A model generated the notes under the pieces. It made no database searches, had not been told where the DNA came from, and saw nothing but the letters and a program-made list of their open reading frames with translations. 64,000 bases of DNA, taken from Primulina eburnea. Lineage: Eukaryota > Streptophyta > Magnoliopsida > Lamiales > Gesneriaceae. The DNA lies in assembly GCF_022965805.1 (NCBI RefSeq), contig NC_133103.1, positions 47,251,693 to 47,315,692 on the forward strand. The letters run 5' to 3'. The translations under genes and the position numbers were made by a program. Below, piece by piece: positions 35,164 through 46,665 of this stretch; the first letter of the stretch is position 1; the number at the start of each line of letters is the position of its first letter.

Positions 35164-36903
35164 TGTAATGTCCGAGAATTAATCACTGTTAATCAAGGAT
35201 TATTGACTTATAATTTAACGTGATTACAAAAGGACCAACTGAGACACGATTTAAGAGAATGTGCGGCTATTTATTTTGAATTTCAGCATGTGTTGCCGAA
35301 GCAACACCGCACCCGCGCTCAGGAAGACACTGCACCCGCGGTGCATGTCCAGTAGGGTAGCAATTTTTGAAAAACTGATACCGCACCCGCGGTGAGAACA
35401 AGACCACACCCGCGGTGCGAACAAGACCGCACCCGCGGTCGTGCAATTTCAGCAAATAGATAAGAATGCTGAAGCATGAGCGCACCCGCGGTCTTACATC
35501 TACCGCACCCGCGGTGCGACGTGTTGTGCGAAAAATGAAGACACCTCTTAGCATGCATGCACGAGTATATATATGTACGAAATCCTTCGAAAATCAGTAA
35601 GGAAAGTCGAGAAAAGGGTCTGAGAAATTGTATCGAAAATCCTTACGCCTTTTGTGAGAAATCCATCCGTCTGATTTTGAATCCGACTTCGGTACTGTGT
35701 TCCTATCAACGCAGGCTACAACTGGACGTAAGTTTTACTAAGTTTTGACATGCTTTGAAATTATGATATTGTCAGAATTGAATGTAACTCATATATGTTG
35801 TTCTTGACATGTTAGACATCATAGAGATTAAGAAACGGACTGATTATGGAATTGTTGTGATTTTCTGAAGTTAATTGATTGAGATATGATATCAGATTGT
35901 GTTGGTATCGATTATGAATTGAGAGAGTTGTTATCTGGTGACGTGGTATTGACGGGGATACTGAGTTGTACCGTTGATTTTGAATTAAATCCAGACTGAT
36001 CAGATTGTTATTGATTAGAATATTGATACAAAATATTGATATTGTCATTGCCAGATTGAACAGTGACAGACTTTGAATCAAGACTTTGATTGTATCAGAT
36101 CGACAGCAAGAAAGGTATAAATAAATGTTGATTCGGGATTGTACAACTCGAGTTAGGTTTGACTTGAGTTTCCCTAAATCACATACTTTATTTTATTGCA
36201 TTGATATTTGCAGATTATCAGATTGATATGTTAATCTATTGACTTAGAACAAAGTCAGAGTCCGAGTCTAGGGCAGATCAGCTTAGCTAGGGCAGAACCG
36301 CCGAGTCTTTCTCAGAACCGATAAGACTCTAGACTTACGGTGTATCGAAGAGCCTTAGATGTAGATCGACGTCTATCTCAGACACTCGATACAGCATACC
36401 AAAGTCTAAATTAGATTGGGATCCCTAGATTTGAGATAAGATAAGATTAGATCACGAGTCATTGATTCATGTAGTCAGACTAGATACATGTTTTGATGTT
36501 TGTTTATGCTTTTATATATGTTTTATATGATTGCATTTAATACATTGTTTATACTGGGATATTTATATCTCACCGGAGTTATCCGGCTATTGTCTTGTTT
36601 GTATGTGTGCATGACAACAGGTGGGACAGGTACAGGGTCACAGAGGTGAAGACGGATCGAGATTAGAGTGGTGATTCCGGACTTGGACTAGAGATAGGGT
36701 TTAAACACTTGATAGTTAGGTGTTGAACCTGAGATGTAAATTATTGTATGATGTTTGAGATTTATACTTTTATACCGATATGTATAGGAGTTTGATTCCA
36801 TTACCTTCCGTATTTTAAAAAAAAAATTTAGACCCTGTTTATTATAATTGATTAATTAGTCCCAATTATGATTAAGAACTTGATTAGCGTCCGGGTCCCC
36901 ACA
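35164..36903 (+). mobile_element. Solo LTR 1 of a large LTR-retrotransposon family
   Basis: Starts TGTAATGTCCGAGAATT and ends GTCCGGGTCCCCACA, matching the two other copies in the window. Length 1740 bp. A TATA stretch (GTATATATATG) at about 35567, preceded by an array of dyad motifs (35309-35515), and a downstream GGACGTAAGTTTTACTAAG segment are shared with the others. No internal domain or partner LTR is near. The flanks (CTTTGA / GTTTCA) are not a clean target duplication, so this copy may be older. Confidence 0.85.
35307..35518. repeat. Dyad-motif array in solo LTR 1
   Basis: Seven copies of ACCGC-ACCC-GCGGT or close variants. GCACCC cores begin at 35309, 35332, 35383, 35406, 35429, 35482 and 35505, i.e. 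23 bp within groups and 74-76 bp between groups. Confidence 0.95.
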
Positions 36904-37204
36904 GTTTCAACTCCCCATTTCTTTTAAATTTCCAAATTTACCCTTATATCTTTATTTTGAATAATTGATTTTTCTTTTGTAAATAATGGCCCATCATGCT
37001 TCCGAAAAATGAATTAAATCTTTTACTTCTTTGACCGGAGTACCACCGGGTTATATCCACTGTATTTTACGAACTGCTCCTCACAGTCCAACCACACGAT
37101 CGCAACCGATGGTTACTGATGCAGATTCCTTCAGCAGCACTTGGCACAACCCTAATTCGTTTCCTACCTTAGGGTGTACGATAAAAGATAAAATTTTGAA
37201 AATA
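36904..37204. other. Spacer between solo LTR 1 and viral copy B
   Basis: Host DNA. A GC-richer part (about 37030-37190) contains a 63-codon open frame but no recognised family. The exact left end of viral copy B falls somewhere between here and 37240. Confidence 0.4.
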
Positions 37205-37239
37205 ATACATGAGAGGGGCTAGAGCAAAGATTTCTTTGA

Positions 37240-37273
37240 TTCAAACACAAATATTTTATTATTACATAGTAAC
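37240..37273 (-). promoter_or_regulatory. Viral leader: polyadenylation signal and 5' arm of the leader hairpin
   Basis: In viral sense GTTACTATGTAATAATAAAA, then TATTTGTGTTTGAA. Contains an AATAAA signal with a GT-rich tail and an ATG-TAA minimal ORF. It is complementary to 46666-46696 next to the primer site. About 145-180 nt downstream of the TATA box, as for pararetroviral terminal redundancy. Confidence 0.7.
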
Positions 37274-37416
37274 CTCCTGTAGAGGAAGAGAGACTTGTTT
37301 AGCTATTAATAGTAGCTGAACTTACTACACACATAAACTTGAAATAGAAAACATTACAAATGTTTTGAAGAAAAATGAAGAGGTTGATCGATGCCTTCAT
37401 CTTCCTTCTGCTTCTT

Positions 37417-37424
37417 TATTTATA
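37417..37424 (-). promoter_or_regulatory. TATA box of the pregenomic promoter, viral copy B
   Basis: Minus strand TTCTATAAATAAAG. Placed upstream of short leader ORFs, an AATAAA signal and the hairpin arm, as expected for a 35S-type promoter. Transcription start would be near 37390. Confidence 0.7.
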
Positions 37425-37666
37425 GAAGGCTCCTTCGGATTTGAAACTCGGACTTCAAATCTTCATAAGCCTTTACAACTTGCTTGCGGACCCTATAGTG
37501 GTTGAGTGGTCCCTCCATGACCTGTCTTTTTCTAGATTATTAATCTAGAAATTAACTTCTCATCTTCTTTTATCTCCCTGAGATACCATTGACGATGAGT
37601 ATACAAGATATCTGCGGTAATTTCGTCTCCTTTTTCCTGGAAACGTAGGACTACACATTTAAGCGC

Positions 37667-39826
37667 TGTAATGCCCGAGAATTATAGAAGTGATCAACCA
37701 AGATTATTAATCTTCGTTAACGTGAGACTCGGAAGATATAAGAATGCATGACATGCATTGAGAGAAGAAAAGACAAGATTATAAAGTGTTGCAAAGATCA
37801 AAAATTAGAAATTTAGAAGTTTGCAAGACCGCACCCGCGGTGCCAGCACGACCGCACCCGCGGTGCATGTGAAGAAAATGAAGTGCAATTTCCGTAGCCA
37901 CACCGCACCCGCGGTAATGATAACACCGCACCCGCGGTCTCAGCTTTTGCAAAATGGATAGGGATCAGAGCACGGAGCGCACCCGCGGTGCAGCAAGGAC
38001 CGCACCCGCGGTGCGACGTGCCGTGCAAGAACTATGCCACGTTTTCAATTATGCATGTAGTATATATATATAGGTGTCAAACGAAATCCCCTTCATTCTT
38101 CAGAAAGAAATCGAGAGATTGGGGAGGAACTTGATATTCTTGAGCTTAGAATTTAAGTTGCGAAGAATCCGTGTATCAGAATTTAAATCTGAACGCAGCA
38201 TCGTATTCCTCTCGACTAGAGCTACACAAGGACGTAAGTTTTATTACGTTGTGAGATATTTTGGAAATATCATATTGTCAGAACTGTATGTGATTCAGAT
38301 ATGGCGTTTATACTACCGTAGATGTTGTAAAATCGAAGTCAGATTTCAGAATAGACTATTTCTGTGATTGTTATGAATTGTGAAAGATATTGATTGAGAT
38401 TTTGATATCAGAATTGTGTATTACTGATTTTGAATATACCGATATTCAGATTATGAGTTCTGGTAGTATATATGTGATGTTCAGATTGATGGGGTATTCA
38501 GATTGTATGGTTATACCGTCGAAACATCAGTTGATTTAGATTGATCAGATTCAGTATTGATTGAAATTGATCAGACTCCGTAATTATTTCGATTATATCG
38601 TGATATCATTGATATGAATCAGATTGTAGTTTTTCAGATATTGATCAGATTATGTAATGGGTTGTGTATTGATCAGAACAGATTGTAACTTGAGCTACAC
38701 ATTGATACAGGGTATTTGAGATTGTCATTTCAGATTGGAGATGGACAGACAGGACTTCGAGACTTCGTCTTCCTCAGACGGGACGACAAATGTATAATTC
38801 ATGTGATATTCGGGAAGCATAACTCAAATTAGATTAATTTGAGTTTCCCAATAAAATCACATACTAGATTATTGTTATATTGTTATCTGATTATGCATTG
38901 ATTATAGAATTGTATTCAAGCATGTAAGATAATTGTGATATTCAGTTATGAATATGATTATGCTTTGTTTACAGATGGTTATTCATTGCATCTAAGATAG
39001 GAAAGTCTTGATAGTCATTGTCAGACTTCTAGACGTTCGGTGTATCTCAACTTAGGAGTAGCCATTACTCCTATTGTCAGCCGTCGATACAGCTCGGACC
39101 GAAGTCTAGGAATAAGACGTACAGTCGCCCCGAGTGGTTGGGTAGGTGACAGCCAGTGACGTCTTATTTACACCGGGATCACTAGAGGTATAGTGGAGTC
39201 GAGTCTAGACATGATTTGACTAGAACTGCATGTGTTTAGAGATGTGGTTTCATAGACTATGAAACCCATGTTTATTGCTTTCAGTCATGACAGCATGTTT
39301 CATGATTTAGATTGTTTTATGCATGCTTATCTGATTTGAGTTGCATGTTCAGTTAGATTAGATTTCATAGATGATGAACTCTATTACTATTGTTATCGCT
39401 TTTATTCATGACAGCATGTTTCATGAAGTATTATGTGTATATGCATATTTACCATGTCTTATACTGGGATTTATTCTCACCGGAGTTATCCGGCTGTTGT
39501 CTTGTTTTGTATGTGTGCATGACAACAGGTGGGGCAAGATCAGGGTCAAGAAAACGACGAGAGAAGACGAGTTTAGCGTGGTGATTCCGGACTTACTGTA
39601 GATTTGATTTTAATACTTGAAATTAGTATTTGAACCTTAGATTTAGGTTGTACAGTGTTGTACCTTTATACTGAAATGTAGTTTTATACCGACATGTATA
39701 TTATTTAAATTCCATTACCTTCCGCATTTACATTTTAAAAAGAAAAATTTTTAGACCCTGTTTATCAGAACCGATAATTAAATCCCAACGATGATTAAGA
39801 AACAGATCAGCGTCCGGGTCCCCACA
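37667..39826 (+). mobile_element. Solo LTR 2, inserted in viral copy B
   Basis: Starts TGTAATGCCCGAGAATT and ends GTCCGGGTCCCCACA, 2160 bp. Both flanks read AAGCGC (37661-37666 and 39827-39832), a target duplication in viral leader/promoter DNA, so insertion postdates the viral integration. Contains a TATA stretch (GTATATATATATAGG) near 38062 and the dyad array. No internal retrotransposon genes. Confidence 0.95.
37829..38013. repeat. Dyad-motif array in solo LTR 2
   Basis: Six copies of ACCGC-ACCC-GCGGT or close variants, with GCACCC cores at 37831, 37854, 37905, 37928, 37979 and 38002: three doublets, 23 bp within, exactly 74 bp between. Confidence 0.97.
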
Positions 39827-39832
39827 AAGCGC

Positions 39833-40152
39833 ATCCGCCTGCTTTCTCTTGTAATTGATCCTTCTTTTCAAAACTTTCAGATATACACGGTACATTTTTA
39901 AGTTTTGATTTCGGTGTGTTTAACTGGTTCCATTTACCCTTATTTATAGTGTAAAGTTTAGGTCCAGTTTATTTGTTTTTCTTTATTGGATTCGTTTTTA
40001 AATAAAGTATCCAATGTTCTTTCGTCTTTTACCACTCATTAGTGGTTTTCTGTGTCATCTACCACCTATTATTGGTGGTCATTGTCCTTCCACTCACATT
40101 ATTTTTCACATGGTGGTCCTTCTTTTCTTGGTGGGATGCTCACATGTTCCTT
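39833..40152 (-). promoter_or_regulatory. Viral region downstream of TAV (upstream promoter part), copy B
   Basis: Non-coding viral DNA between the TAV stop and the LTR insertion. It holds two perfect dyads, ACCACTCATTAGTGGT (40031-40046) and ACCACCTATTATTGGTGGT (40061-40079), 30 bp apart, and a second TATA-like box (CACTATAAATAAGGG, 39941-39948). It probably corresponds to the enhancer part of the pregenomic promoter. Confidence 0.55.
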
Positions 40153-41499
40153 TTAACTTTGTCGAGGAATCTTTGGCTTTCGGTTTCCTCGAGGAAAACG
40201 TGAATGTGGTCCATCCCCACTTGTACTTGTATCGGTAAAGTGTTTTCGATCAGATATCGGCTTGAATCCTTTACCGAATTCCGGTTCCTTCTGGTTTTGG
40301 CATTCTGGACAGATGTTTTCAGACCATCTTCCTACATGTGCCATGTTACAGAATTTCCGACGAGTTTCTTTACTTGCCGATAGCTTGCTATTCCACAAAA
40401 AATTTCTCTTTTTCTCAAATAAATCTTCTGCAAAACTTGTTGTTTTTCCTGTCATGGTATTTAACAGGAATGATCCGTTCACTGAATGATTATAAAATTT
40501 GAACGGGAACTTGACTTTGTCCATTTCAGTGAGACAGACCCAAAAACCCCATGCTCTTCGTGTAGAAATATCGTCTTCAGTAATTGAAGCAACCAGGAGT
40601 GTTTCTTCTGTTGGAGGATCCTTGATAAATTTTTGAATATTTGAATCTGGCCTCCGTAACTTGATAAAATGAAAGGCTTCGTGAGAACCCTTCCCTGCTG
40701 GTTCTGGTGCTGTACTGAAAAAGTATAGCTCCAAAACATCTTCTCTGGACAAATAATCATTATTCGCCCAAGTCTCGTGAACAGCTTCCTGGATCCACTT
40801 TGGTAGACCTGAGATTTCCGGAAAGCTAGCTGATGTAGTATAAACTGAGGCAAGAGCCCCGAATTCATACCATGATTTAACCTCCTTTGGATATGAATTT
40901 GGTTTCATCCATACCCTTGGATATTTCCCTGAGACATCAACCCTATGGGTGGCTGGATTAATGCCAATTCTTGTTTTTAATTTCTCCCAGTTCTGTTGGT
41001 AAACCTGAAATGGAGAAATTGTTGCTTCGTTAGTACCAACCTTAGTTTTGCCTTTGTCAATACGAGGCCTAAGGTTGATCTCTCCCTCTTCAATCCCCGA
41101 GGTGAAGGGTTGACTTGAAGACTCAAGATAAGGATCAGGAGTCTCAATTTTTGTTTCAGCCGACTCATCTGGTGATGATCCCGACTTAACACTTGTGCAA
41201 GGGGTATTTGAATCCCTCGCTACAGGTATAGAGTCCTGTACTCGAAAACTCTCCATTTGGGAAACCAATGACTTCTCAATGCCCTGGAGGATATGCCTTT
41301 GTGTTACAGACCATAACTGAGTATATGCCTGTAAGCATCCTTTAATGCGATCAGAGACAACTCTCTTATCTGCTTGTTGTAGTCTTCCCGCAACTTCTGC
41401 GTTTAAGACCAACCTGTTGAACTCGTTTTGAAGCATTTCAAGGTGTTCTCTCAAATGCCTCTGCATCTTGATAATAGCATCAATGTCAATGTTTTTCAT
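40153..41499 (-). CDS. Caulimovirid transactivator/viroplasmin (TAV), copy B, intact ORF (448 aa)
   Basis: Full-length open ORF for the inclusion-body/transactivator protein. N-terminal helical segment with heptads (about residues 1-70), an acidic serine-rich linker with EEGEINLRPRIDKGKTK near residue 140, a central domain (VSGKYPRVWM, then IQEAVHETWANNDYLSRED, then ELYFFSTAPEP), and a C-terminal part with a Cys/His cluster (CNMAHVGRWSENICPECQ) and a basic end. Length is within the family range. The ATG overlaps the RNase H stop by 14 nt (RDEKH-stop). Function is assigned by gene position and layout; sequence identity to named viruses was not tested. Confidence 0.82.
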   Translation of the reverse strand: MKNIDIDAIIKMQRHLREHLEMLQNEFNRLVLNAEVAGRLQQADKRVVSDRIKGCLQAYTQLWSVTQRHILQGIEKSLVSQMESFRVQDSIPVARDSNTPCTSVKSGSSPDESAETKIETPDPYLESSSQPFTSGIEEGEINLRPRIDKGKTKVGTNEATISPFQVYQQNWEKLKTRIGINPATHRVDVSGKYPRVWMKPNSYPKEVKSWYEFGALASVYTTSASFPEISGLPKWIQEAVHETWANNDYLSREDVLELYFFSTAPEPAGKGSHEAFHFIKLRRPDSNIQKFIKDPPTEETLLVASITEDDISTRRAWGFWVCLTEMDKVKFPFKFYNHSVNGSFLLNTMTGKTTSFAEDLFEKKRNFLWNSKLSASKETRRKFCNMAHVGRWSENICPECQNQKEPEFGKGFKPISDRKHFTDTSTSGDGPHSRFPRGNRKPKIPRQS

Positions 41500-43509
41500 C
41501 TCTTGTTAAAAAATCTGCAAGAATATTTTCATGAGATTTTATTATCATAATATCAAAAATATAATTCTGACATAATGCTTGCCACCGTAATAATCTAGCC
41601 TTCTCAGGTTTAGACTCAATTCTATTCCGTAAAAAAGCTTTAACTTGTGTGTTATCAATTTTTAAAGTGAATTTCTTTGCAAGTAGAAACAATGGCCATT
41701 TTTCAAAAACCTTTTTTACTGCATAAAATTCTTTTTCGTTGATATGCCATCTTATGGTTTCTGCATCTCAGAATAACCCACTACAATATCTGCATGATTG
41801 TTGTCCATCTGATGTGAGCTTTGTAAGAACTGCTGCCCACCAATGATCACTGGCATTGGTATATAATACCAGATCATCTTCGTCTTGAGGAATAGCCATT
41901 TTCGGAAGATTTTTACAAACCTCCTTTAAATGGATAAGTCCTTCTGTGTGTTCTTTTGTCCATATAAATCTTGCATCTTTTTTCAATAATGGACTGAAAA
42001 CCTTTCTGTGTTTTGCTAGGTTTTTGATAAACATCCCGGCAAAATTTACAACTCCTAAGAAACTTTGAAGTTGCTTCTTGTCTTTGAGATTTTCTGGAAA
42101 ATTCTGTACCTTTTCTACTATGTGTTCTTGCAGAATTATTCATGACTCATCGATTTCAATTCCGAGGAATTCAATCTTCCTTGTGGCAATGACTGCTTTC
42201 TTTTCAGACAAAACCATTCCTTCTTTCTTACAAACATTAGAGAAAATCTCCAAATGTTTAACATGTTCATTCATATCTTTGGATGCTATTAAAACATCAT
42301 CAACATAAACAAACATAAACTTAAAATAATCTTTAAAAAGATTATCCATTTTTTTTTGAAATATCTGGGGTGAATTAGCCAATCTCATTGGTAATACTTC
42401 CCAAATATAATGTCCTTGAGGTGTAGAGAAAGCTGTGAATTTCTTGCTTTCTTCCTGCATCCGAATCTGATAAAATCCAGACTTGCAATCAAACTTAGAG
42501 AATATCTTGGCATTGCGTATGCAACTAATCAAGTGTTTTCTACTAGGTATAAAGTACTCATCAAACTCCAGAATCTTATTAATTTCTTGATAATTAATAA
42601 CTAATCTGGGTTTATCTCGTTTAATTTCACCATGATTTCTTACCAGAAAACCTGGACTGCTATATGGTGACATACCTGCTTTGATCAAACCAAGGTCCAA
42701 ATGTTCCTTGGTTATACTCTGCATATCCCTTTGATCAATGATGTTCATTGGGATGGGTTTGCAACGGACAAATTCATACTCTTTTCCTTCCTTAATCTTA
42801 AGGCAAGCCCTGAGTTGATTTCTGTCCCACCATGCCAAGGGATCCTCATTATAATTTTCTCTGATCCTTTCTTGACATCTTCCAATGATACCTTAGCTTC
42901 AAACTCTACTTCATATGTATGTAGAGTTATCTTAAGGCATTCTATATCTTCTGGTTGGAGTTATTTATCAGCTCTCAACTGGAGCATTGTTTCTCCAAAC
43001 CGTCTTGAATCCTTCATTTTTGGGTTCAGTAGTTTTCCTGAATCACCACGCTTGCTGCGAAACTGGATTGGCGGTTTTCTGTAAAATGCCTCTCGTAGTC
43101 TCTGGACTATGATTTTGTGATCACAGGGTGTTGTGAACACTAATTTTCTAGTCTCATTTTCTTGAGTATAGGACTTGAACATTTGTAGGAAATTATTTCC
43201 TAACAATATATCAGCTCCTGTATCATGAAAATAAATTGGTGGTGTTTTTACCTTATACCAAGGTGTTTGTCCCGCCCCGCCAATCATAATTTCAGTCATC
43301 TTAATCCCTTTACATAAGATTAAGATTCTTCTGAAAAAATCTCTTCCAGAAATATTTGGTAACTCTTCTTCCAAATTATTTGGAAAAATTCCTCTTTTTG
43401 TTGTGCAGATTCCAGCACCTGAATCAATATATGCAGCAAAGTATTCTGCCTTATATTGTTCATACAACATTCCTACTGGAATGTATATGGAGAATGGACT
43501 TGTGGTCAT
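41486..43509 (-). pseudogene. Caulimovirid protease / RT / RNase H, copy B, multiply broken
   Basis: Protease with DSGA is in frame from 43509 to 42961. A stop follows (TAA at the equivalent of a Glu-Leu pair in copy A), then a 1-nt loss near 42870. The RT block runs 42838-42140 with YVDD, ended by a TGA; a further TGA lies near 41768. In RNase H the first catalytic motif reads LVLYTNASD, an Asp-to-Asn change relative to TDASD in copy A. The ADFLTRD end is kept. Non-functional. Confidence 0.92.
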
Positions 43510-44701
43510 TGGATTTTCCACATTTTATCCTCTGCCATAAACTTCATTCCATACTCTAGACGTTTCCAAGGTTTGTGTTCCTCAAGAAACTCTAGTCCAA
43601 GAATCAGTCGATCTGATTCTTTCCCTGGAATTCCTTGAATGTGAATCTCCAATTCTCCGATATTAATCAGTCCTTGATAAGTTCCTATCATCGGTTGTTC
43701 TAAATAGTATATTGAATTACAAGGAAATTGATTCCTTTGTTTTGTAATATCAAATACAATTTCTACTTTCTTCCAGCCTTCTGGGAATCTAAGTTTTCCC
43801 ATTGTAGAAAAACTTTTTGGCTCATGTTGGGTTTCTATGACAGGCGTTTTTCCCCACCTGTAACTTGTTATTCTATCTCCCCGAAAAGATAGTCTTCTTG
43901 ATTCCAATCTAAGACTTTGATTCCTTTGTAGAATCGGTTTGTCTTGTATTTGGATATCTGTTTCCTGTATTAATGGAAACTCTACTCGTTCTGGATAAAC
44001 TGCCTGAGCAACTTTTCCGAATATTTCAGGGATTTCAATAAACTCATTTCTAATAAACAGTTCAGAATGATGTGTATTAGACAGAGCATATGAAATTCGA
44101 TAGGTAATAGAATATGGCCTATTACATTCTTTCATCAGCCTTTTTTCCTTGAAGTTCTGATGCAATGTCAAGGCTCGGCTGAAATCTCGATCTGCCAGGT
44201 TGTAGGCTATCCTTGGATAGATTGTTCCCAGTACTGAATCTTGTAGATTTCCATTCTTTTATCGCATATAGCAATATCAATTGGTGAATCTATCCCTTCT
44301 TTGAAAGTAGCCTTTATCATAATTTGGATTGCTCCGATATGAATCCAGGACATAGTCCTTGCTACTTATATCTTAAGTTTTTGTAATTCCTCCTTAATTT
44401 CTTCGGAAAGAATTAACTGCATCTCCATTCTATTTCCTGTAAGTTCCATCGGAATTTCCATTTCCCTTCTAGAAACTTTATAGATTAGATGATGCTTTCT
44501 GTTTCTTAGGCCAAGATTTCCTAAGAACTTTTCTACATGTCCTCCAGAGAAACCTTGATATCTCCGTAGACTCGGATTTTCTCTCATGATTCTTTGAACC
44601 ATGTTATGAGATATTGTTGTCTGGCTGAAGAACCCAGACTGATCTTCATGTGTTTCGTGTCGAAACACCTCGTCTTCAGTCAGATTCCGATTTTGTTCCA
44701 T
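43506..44701 (-). pseudogene. Caulimovirid movement protein, copy B, broken
   Basis: Starts at the ATG 44701, overlapping the coat-protein end by 26 nt as in copy A. A TAA near 44366 truncates it, and about 36 bp are missing near 44228, with another small deletion close by. The C-terminal 220 codons (44171-43506) are open and end in the ATGA overlap with the protease. This copy preserves the C-terminal frame that copy A has lost. Confidence 0.87.
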
Positions 44702-46115
44702 CAGATTCTTCCTGACTTAAGACTTCTTCTTCATATATACTTTCACCTGAGGCGATGTTCTCAAATCGGTATACTTGAATAAGATCTTGGTAATAAACTG
44801 CTTCTTCAATATCTGGGGTAGGATCAAAGCATTTAATACCTTTTTTTTCATTCTCTGGACAGTTGGTCGAGATATGACCTCTTGCTCCACATGTCCAGCA
44901 ATTACAGTCCTTGAAACTTTCATTGGCCCGAGTATGAGCTCTTCTAAAAGTTTTCTTGGTAGGTGTTCTTCCTGTGCTTCGAGATGTACTCGATGCTTGG
45001 GATGATATCCTACTTCTCGATGGTCCACTTCTTTGTCCAGATTTATAAGATCTGGATTTCTGTCTAGACCATACAGTTTTTGGTTTCCAAGAACTTCTTC
45101 CACTTCGTGCATAAGGATGAGTCCTAAAAATTTTCCTTTTATGCTTCTGTGGTTTACTTCCAATAATTGTTGGAAGATCATTTTCCTTACAACACAAAGG
45201 AGTTCTTTTGTTGATATCCCTTAAGCGTTTATAATTCTTTTGTAATGCTGTCATATGGCACCATTCTGCCAACTTTCCTTTGAGGAAAGAGGCTCTTCGT
45301 GCCAACGTATCTGAATTTCCAGGTACGTATTCTCTAATGAGCATTTCTCTCCAGGGACTCGGCATTTTTGCGAAGAAAAGCTGCATAGCTATATCTTCTT
45401 CAACTCCTGAATTCTATCTATATTTAGTGAATAACATAATGTATTCATCCACCAAACATATATCATGTAATTCCAGACTATACAGAGCTTGAGTATATTT
45501 CTTCTTCTTCTCTGTATCTTGACTATTGAAATAGTCTACCCCTATAAAGTGTGCTTTAAATATGGTAGCCATTTTTCCATCGATCTCACTAAGAGATTCA
45601 CCAGCTAGGACTGACTCCTTCATGTCTAATGAGGTCATGTCCCAGGCAATTTTCACTGATCCCATAAGACTCATTTCCAAAATTTTAATGAATCCTTCTT
45701 TGTTGAGATCGAGTGTACCTGCTGCAATTCTCATAGCAGATGTCCAATCATCTACGAGATCTTCTCTATTTTTGAAGTCTAATACATCAAGGTTAAGCAT
45801 AACCCCGTAAGGATGTATAGGATCCAAAACAGTTTTCCCATAGGGTGTTTGGTGCAAAAGAATTTGATTTCTCCTTGCCCTTGTCCCTGCTGGGTGTGAT
45901 CCTCCACCAGTATGGAAATCAGATTGAGATTCTCTCATGTTTACATTTTGAGATCCCACACTTTCCCTAGGTTGCTCTTGAGAAGATGACCAGGTTATAG
46001 CAGGTGGTGTTTCACCTACTGATGTGTTCATCTTTAGATCTACTACTTTGAGATTTGCGAAGGATTCCGCAAGCTCTTGTAGATCCTCTAAACCAATCCT
46101 TTCTAAAGTTGTCAT
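44676..46115 (-). pseudogene. Caulimovirid coat protein, copy B, one nonsense codon
   Basis: Same gene as the intact one in copy A. A single Trp codon became TAG at 45416-45414 (after LFTKYR), splitting the frame into 233 and 236 codons. The basic region, the CCHC knuckle and the acidic tail are intact in the second part. Confidence 0.93.
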
Positions 46116-46486
46116 TAGATAAATTTCTTTTCTGAGACAGACTTGATTAGATTGATCATCTTTTCTTCTTCAGTCAAAGGTTTTGACACCACTCTGGCCT
46201 TCCCTTGTTGATGTGACAAATGTTCAGTACCAAAGGATGTTGGTAACCAACCTCCTGAAGTTCGTCTACTGGAATTAGGTTGTTGTTCCAGTTTCTGAAT
46301 TTTTGTTTGAATATCCTTTAATATTCCAAGAATTTCTTCCTGGGTTTCAATAATTTTCTCAACTCGTTGTGGTACAAAATATAGCATATTGCCATAATTT
46401 TGTACTGTCTTCTGAATTTCTCTAAGATCTGAAGAGAGCTTAGAGGAATCTGGAACTATCTCTAGAAACTTATTTGTTTGAATCAT
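46115..46486 (-). CDS. Virion-associated-protein-like ORF, copy B (123 aa)
   Basis: Same length and layout as in copy A: coiled-coil middle, Pro/Ser hinge, basic C-terminus with EEEKMINLIKSVSEKK. The stop overlaps the coat-protein ATG as TAATG. It shows substitutions but no lesion, while neighbouring genes are broken; this may reflect its short length rather than selection. Confidence 0.65.
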   Translation of the reverse strand: MIQTNKFLEIVPDSSKLSSDLREIQKTVQNYGNMLYFVPQRVEKIIETQEEILGILKDIQTKIQKLEQQPNSSRRTSGGWLPTSFGTEHLSHQQGKARVVSKPLTEEEKMINLIKSVSEKKFI

Positions 46487-46665
46487 AAGTTTACCTGAGG
46501 TTTTACCTAAGGGTATTGATGCTTCCCTTCTGGCTTATGAGCTCTAACAATAGTCAGATGCACTTGTTTATATTCCAAAATATTGAAATATTCCTTGTAA
46601 ATTATTTTTCTCGAACAGAAGTTCGAATTCATAATTTTTTCAAAATTCTCCTTCTCATACAATTA

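Noticed and set aside
35267..35558. Two overlapping minus-strand open frames (95 and 79 codons) with repeated PRVR / RGCG text
   Set aside because: They are readings of the GC-rich dyad array in solo LTR 1, and the frames are not shared by the other LTR copies.
37031..37222. 63-codon plus-strand open frame left of viral copy B
   Set aside because: No recognised family or splice context. Noted only as a GC-richer segment.
37829..38013. Regularly spaced dyads resembling a CRISPR array
   Set aside because: Plant nuclear DNA, motifs only about 14 bp, alternating 23/51-bp spacing, and positioned upstream of a TATA box within a solo LTR.
39941..39948. CACTATAAATAAGGG as the main pregenomic TATA box of viral copy B
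   Set aside because: The box at 37417-37424 lies at the right distance from the leader ORFs, AATAAA and hairpin arm, so it is preferred. The other is kept only as a secondary candidate.
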